Below, in pieces: positions 58,953-64,000 of a DNA stretch of 64,000 nucleotides. The DNA comes from Chimonanthus salicifolius (lineage: Eukaryota > Streptophyta > Magnoliopsida > Laurales > Calycanthaceae). A program made the position numbers and the translations under genes. The stretch spans positions 26,639,175 to 26,703,174 of the forward strand of contig CM023540.1 in assembly GCA_013350335.1 (NCBI GenBank). Direction: 5' to 3'. Numbering within the stretch: the first letter of the stretch is position 1; every line of letters starts with the position of its first letter. The notes under the pieces were generated by a model. It ran no database searches and was not told the DNA's origin. It was given only the letters and a program-made list of their open reading frames with translations.

Positions 58953-60114
58953 TGTTCTCAAGGGCAAGTCTCCTTCCTTCTCGCCAAGTGTCTTTCTACA
59001 TGTGGAACCATAGGATCTAAGGTCTTGCTTTTGGCCATTGGATATCTCAGGCACTGACCCTCTTCATATCTTTTCCAAACTATTTTCTTCTTCCTAGTTG
59101 CTCTCTTCAAGTTGAGATTGCCTGGTTTAGATTTCTTCATTATGAAAATCTAACAATTATTCAGATGGGTGAAATGATCATATTTCATTTAATGATTGGT
59201 GGCCCGAAAGATTCTCTATAGATCATATTTGGATTTTCTAGTATCACAGTACCAATTACCAAACGATTTATCATGTCACCAATCACACACTTCATGTATT
59301 AATTTAAAGGTGAATTGATTATTTCAAAAAAAAAATTGTTTTGAGTGCTTTTTCATTTAAGATCTTCTATTTCTATTCTTTTGGACAACAATCTACTGAG
59401 AAGACAAAAGAGAATGTAATGACCATGTGGTTTGAGTTTCCTCTGATTTTATATGTTTGCAGTTGCTGGTGGATATTAATTGTAGAAATCACACTTGGAG
59501 CTTTGGAAAAAAAATATCAAAGACAATGAGGCACGTATACTAGACTCAAGGTGATTTCTAAAGTTACGGGTTGGTATACCTTGTAAATTGTTGAATCTGA
59601 TATAAATAAGATTATATGTAAAATTCTCATATGAAGTTTCACTTCTATCTGAAAATTTTATTATTTGATTTTAAATTTTTAAAATTAATGACCGATGTTA
59701 AACTTTTTATCACTTTATAAATAATTATTATAAAAGCTTTTATGAAAGAAATCTTTAACTGTATCAATTTACCAATAGTATAAATGAATTAGATAACTTG
59801 CCTGACTAGTTGAGTCGTAATCTAAGGAAGATTTAGATTTCTCATTTTTGTCGTCTTCCCTCACAAGGAAAACAAGAGTAATAATGAAGATGATAAAGAT
59901 GCAGTGAGTACTCAACTTGAGAACGAAGTCTCATTGAATTCTCAGTGACAAAGGAGGGAAGGGACTACTGGCCATCCAATCTTCGTGAAAGAAGGGTACA
60001 GATAAATACGTGTGCGTGGATTGGTACTGTGTTGCAGGCCTAGTGGTGCTGAAAGATCAACTGAGAAAGTTTGGGATAAGAGGTTTTCTTGCATACAATT
60101 TGGAGCATATATAT
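58953..60114. other. Intergenic DNA, no gene assigned
   Basis: A minus-strand ORF at 58958-59140 is lysine/arginine-rich without a known domain. Nothing else is supported. Confidence 0.4.
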
Positions 60115-60123
60115 ATATATTCA

Positions 60124-60294
60124 CGATAGCCATCATTCCAAGAATATTTTATATAATTTGACATAGAATTTTACTGTATTATCCATTTTGACTTTCAAAT
60201 TCAGATTTCTACAAATCGATTGAAAGGACAAAATAGATAATAAAGTAAAATTTATATCGGATTATATAAAATGTCCGTGAGAAAATCGCTACCC
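60124..60294. mobile_element. MULE-like MITE, AGCGATCC family, 9-bp TSD
   Basis: Ends CGATAGCCATCATTCC and GTGAGAAAATCGCTACCC. Flanks ATATATTCA (60115-60123) and ATATATTTA (60295-60303) match at 8 of 9. TTATCCATTTTGAC is a decayed subterminal motif. A 171-bp deletion derivative. Confidence 0.65.
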
Positions 60295-60303
60295 ATATAT
60301 TTA

Positions 60304-62632
60304 TATAGTTAACAACTTGAATCTTCTTCTTGTTCTTCACTCTCAAACTTTAATCTATTTTTATATCCTTAATTCTCTAAAAAACTTTTGATACATTTGT
60401 CTAAATGATTTTTACCACTTAATTTAATTAATTACTATTATAAAAAATTTGGATAGTAAGATCAAAGGTTAAGATAATCAAATAAGTTTTAAATTTATTC
60501 AAGTGATTTAATATTCACTCTCTGAAATTGCCTGTCATGCTCCAAGAAGTACTGAAAGAAAAGTTCCATGAGATAATCAGGTTTAAGAAAAATATCTGAC
60601 CAAAATTTTACAATCTCTAAAGGACTGAGTCACCACTACGTGCGCATGTGTGTTTGGATATGGGGATTTTTTACTCAACATGGCCTGACCCTAAAAAATT
60701 AAATTCAGGGGACACATATCTTCAAAATTTTAAATTGATCTGATCTGACCCAAAACAAATCTCTTTTAGGTAGGACTAGAGGCTCTCAAATCTGAACCTA
60801 ACTTGATTCAAAATAGAAAACAACACTCAAGAACTCTAGTTTTTTAATCTATTAAGTTTTTTTCCTATATAACCCTACACCAAGTTAAAAACTTTTAGCC
60901 TGTTCTTTCCATTTTCAATAACCCAATGGCTCCACATGGACGGGTATGTCATCATATTTTTTCATTTTCTATTAAAAATAATTTTTCATATTATTATTTC
61001 TATGGAAATTCAAGTCAAGTTGGTTAAGTTTATTGAGATTCATCGATGACTTATCACATATCCGGTGAAGTTCAACTTGAAATGCGGGCAAGCCTAGTAT
61101 TGAATAGGACAAAGGGAAATTCATGTGTTTCATTAACTTCAAAAATTTGGGTGTATCAGTCACATCTTTAACCATTGGTATTAGAACAAGTATCATGTTC
61201 AATATTTGACTCTTCGTAATAGCGACTTAGAGATAGGGACATTTGATATCAATGTGAAAGCCGCCACAAAGGTAAAGAGAAAAAAAAAGCTATTTGGACC
61301 ACGTGTCATTATTAGGAGAGGTTGTTAAAATTCATCGATAACTTATCAATATTGTAATAAAACTCAATCTAAAATATGGATCAACCTAATCTGAAACAGG
61401 ATAAATAGCTTAATTTCACACATATGTATTACTCTAATCTCTATCAGAGTTGATTTAAATCGAATCGATGAAAATGCAATTTGACTCTAATCATATAACA
61501 AAAATCCAAGTACTATCGCGTTGATCATAAAAGAAAAAAAAAATTAAGTTACTGCATTCAATAAACCCGATTTAAACCCAATTTGATCACACAGATTGCC
61601 ACCTGTACATCTACTGTGCAGTAATTGACTTGTCAATACAGCCAAGAATCAGCTTGTTGAATCTTCCTTAAACCCATGGTTTTATTGGGTAAGAAGAAAT
61701 TCAACGTCTCTTTGTTCATATCTCTTTTCATCCAATACCAAACCACCTTCAGCGACACACCTCTCTCTCTCTCTCTCACCTCTTCATTTCTTTCATTATA
61801 TTATGTCATCTTGAAACTTTCTTGGAATCTATATTCATACTATATATTATATTATATTATACAATGTTATTGGAGTTATCTTAAATGTGATTTTGACCCA
61901 AACCGGTGCGTCACACTTTGATTAATTAATTTAATAATGAATTGCATTTAACTAAGATAGATTATTAGAAGATTACTCACAAGTGGATTAATTTCACTAC
62001 TTTCCTCTGGTTCTTCTCTGGACGGATGTCGGTATCTCTGTCTCTAGAAAGTGAAAAACCACAGCACTATCTGCGTTTCCAGTTTCCCAAACAAGAGATG
62101 AAGAGAGCCCACATTTTTGGATTTTTTTTTCTTTTACTTTCGTCATTTCCAGGATTTCCGTCTATTCTCGACAAACAAACAGCCAGACGAGGAATCTTGC
62201 GGACCCACCAGGAGAAAATTGTAAAAAATATTTTTTGTTATTTTTTTAGGTAATTTATCTTTATGAACCTATCTCACAAAAATATACAGATTCAATAAAA
62301 ATAATTTCTAGCATATTTTACTCTAAATATTTTATATACATTTTATAATTACTTTTATTAAGTGATATTTTAAAACCTGAACCACCAACCAAACCATTTT
62401 TATTAGGATTTGATTTAATTGTTAATTGAGTCATTTTAATTTAAACCATACCATTATCATGACAAATTATATTATAATGCAAGTTATTAAAATATAAAAA
62501 AAATATGATATCATAATAATAAAAAATGAAAACGACAAATTTAATGAAAGAAAAAATGAGAAATATTATAAAATATTTTTAACAAATCAAACGTAAAATA
62601 CTGTGATTCATAAAACTATGTAGACCTCTTTA
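60304..62632. other. Intergenic DNA, no gene seen
   Basis: AT-rich, with a CT dinucleotide run near 61759-61777. The ORFs at 61676-61921 and 62026-62253 lack recognisable domains. Confidence 0.5.
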
Positions 62633-62640
62633 AATAGAGC

Positions 62641-62804
62641 CAGGGCCGGCCCTGAGATCCCTTAAAATCTCAAGGGCCCTAGGCCGAGTGAGATTTCAGG
62701 GCCCTTTATGACTGGTATATTAAGGAATTTAAGTGTGTGGGGGCCCTTTCTGTCTGGAGGCCCTAGGCGACGGCCTACGCCGCCTATGTCTAGGGTCGGC
62801 CCTG
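62641..62804. mobile_element. hAT-like MITE, CAGGGCCGG family
   Basis: A 164-bp element CAGGGCCGGCCCTGAGATCC...TAGGGTCGGCCCTG with flanks AATAGAGC (62633-62640) and AATAGAGT (62805-62812), 7 of 8 matching. Contains several GGGCCC words. This is the best copy of a family also at 13096 and 45337. Confidence 0.85.
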
Positions 62805-62856
62805 AATAGAGTAGACTAGGAAATTTCCTTTGCACGATTGATGGAACCATGTAAAC

Positions 62857-63950
62857 TAAGCGATCCTCACACGGGTACTTTGTGTATACAGACACAGGTT
62901 TAACCGTGATGTCGAATTTGCCATCTACCTGTCGTACTAAATAAAAAAGAGTGCAAAATTCATGAACAGTGCAATCAGCTCGCCAAAATTTATGAACAAT
63001 GCAAATCGGTTTACCGACATTGTAAATCGGCTCGCCGAAATTCACATGAATAGTAAAAATCAGTGTAATACCCTGCCCCAAAAAGTCCCACATTGCTAGT
63101 GGCATTGGAAGTTCCCTGGTATATAAATAGTGGCATTCCTCCTTCTAACACAAGGCTTTTTGGGAGCAACAGTGGGTTGGCTCGCCAAAGCAAAGCCGTG
63201 CGGGTCCGTGTGTAGGCCCAAAGCGGACAATATTGTGCTAGCGGGACGGGTCCTTACAAATGGTATCAGAGATGGTTCAACTCTCTGCCTGAGGGTGTGG
63301 GCTTAGTTGTTGTGTGTGCAGAGCCGGGGACGGCTCTGGCTTTAAGGGGGGTAGATTGTAATACCCTGCCCCAAAAAGTCCCACATTGCTAGTGGCATTG
63401 GAAGTTTCCTGGTATATAAATAGTGGCATTCCTCCTCCTAACACAAAGCCTTTTGGGAGTAACAGTGGGTTGGCTCACCAAAGCAAAGTCGTGCGGGTCC
63501 GTGTGTAGGCCCAAAGCGGACAATATTGTGCTAGCGGGACGGGTCCTTACAAATGGTATCAGAGATGGTTCAATTCTCTGCCTGAGGGTGTGGGCTTGGT
63601 TGTTGTGTGTGCAGAGCCGGGGACGGCTCTGGCTTTAAGGGGGGTAGATTGTAATACCCTGCCCCCAAAAAGTCCCACATTGCTAGTGGCATTGGAAGTT
63701 CCCTGGTATATAAATAGTGGCATTCCTCCTTCTAACACAAGGCCTTTTGGGAGCAACAGTGGGTTGGCTCGCCAAAGCAAAGCCGTGCGGGTCCGTGTGT
63801 AGGCCCAAAGCGGACAATATTGTGCTAGCGGGACGGGTCGTTACAATCAGCCCATCGAAATTTTATTGTTCATGCGAAGGGAGATAAAATCGAGAATACA
63901 TTAAAACCTGTGTCGATAAACACAAAATGTCCGTGGAAGGATTGCTTGGC
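62857..63950. mobile_element. MULE-like element interrupted by a tandem TRIM
   Basis: Left AAGCGATCCTCACACGGGTA with TGTGTATACAGACACAGG, and right CCTGTGTCGATAAACACAAA ending GGAAGGATTGCTTGGC, belong to the family of 2019-2333. The interior repeats AAATTCATGAACAGTGCAAT. No TSD was found. The TRIM array at 63064-63845 sits in its interior. Confidence 0.65.
63064..63845 (+). mobile_element. Tandem TRIM: three LTRs, two internal domains
   Basis: Three LTRs (63064-63258, 63357-63551, 63650-63845; 195-196 bp, TGTAATACCC...TTACA) alternate with two identical-length 98-bp internal domains. Each internal domain has TGGTATCAGAG (tRNAi-Met primer site, from 63261 and 63554), a CAGAGCCG-GGGA-CGGCTCTG hairpin (63319-63338, 63612-63631) and the polypurine tract AAGGGGGGTAGA before the next LTR. 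Outer flanks are the 5-bp TSD ATCAG (63059-63063, 63846-63850). A TATATAAATAG TATA box is in each LTR. No coding capacity; short ORFs here are shadows. Confidence 0.95.
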
Positions 63951-64000
63951 AAAAAAAACTTAGACGAGGAAGAAAAGATTATATAAGAGAAAAACATATC

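Noticed and set aside
62662..63802. ORFs of 60-147 residues at the right edge
   Set aside because: They run through the CAGGGCCGG MITE, the MULE-like arms and the tandem TRIM LTRs.

Overview
The window looks like an AT-rich, transposon-dense piece of a flowering-plant nuclear genome. The evidence is an intron-containing DUF1218 gene end, three small NIMIN-type (NPR1/NIM1-interacting) genes, tRNA-derived SINEs, TRIM retrotransposons with initiator-tRNA-Met primer sites, and many hAT- and MULE-type miniature elements with clear target-site duplications (TSDs). I cannot name the species. NIMIN genes are an angiosperm family, so the assignment stops there.

Genes. The last exon of a DUF1218 membrane-protein gene lies at 577-841 (+). 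Its earlier exons are off the left edge or were not recognised. Three intronless NIMIN-like genes follow: 7072-7488 (-), 38803-39105 (+) and 49177-49521 (+). All three have an acidic xxFFA(I/L) helix, a W-x-P-x-F-x-x-E-D-F motif and a C-terminal EAR repression motif (FDLNAEP, LDLDLSL, IDLKLSL). By family knowledge they would bind NPR1 and dampen salicylic-acid-responsive transcription through TOPLESS-type co-repressors. Three divergent members within 42 kb make this a dispersed local gene cluster. The 38.8 kb gene has a (GGGA)6 tract just before its start codon. The 49.2 kb gene has an overlapping upstream ORF built from the same sequence repeat as its own N-terminus.

Repeats fill almost all the rest, and I found no intact transposase, integrase or reverse transcriptase. 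(1) hAT elements whose ends are packed with TCGGCCGATA palindromes (22597-24476, 25940-27307, 27398-27543, 43097-43418, 45738-46059, 46067-46412), mostly with 8-bp TSDs, plus two other hAT-like families with TAGGGCTGCAA or CAGGGCCGG ends. (2) Large foldback elements with GG-termini, 8-bp AT-rich TSDs and a conserved subterminal CCATTTTGCCCTTC-like motif (9162-10263, 13820-18160, 33068-34545, 36285-37506, 46890-47236, 47455-47963, 53942-55629). Four of them carry the same ~290-bp self-complementary module in two or three copies behind different arms. (3) MULE-like elements with AGCGATCC-type ends and 9-bp TSDs (2019-2333, 40327-40653, 43481-43667, 60124-60294, 62857-63950). (4) Six TRIM retrotransposons, one a tandem LTR-internal-LTR-internal-LTR array at 63064-63845. 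(5) Two solo LTRs (14420-17637 and 32200-32964) with 5-bp TSDs.

Nesting gives a relative history: a solo LTR sits inside a foldback element, a foldback module inside a hAT, a TRIM inside a MULE-like element, and one hAT in the target duplication of another. Stretches between these are AT-rich DNA with no recognisable gene.
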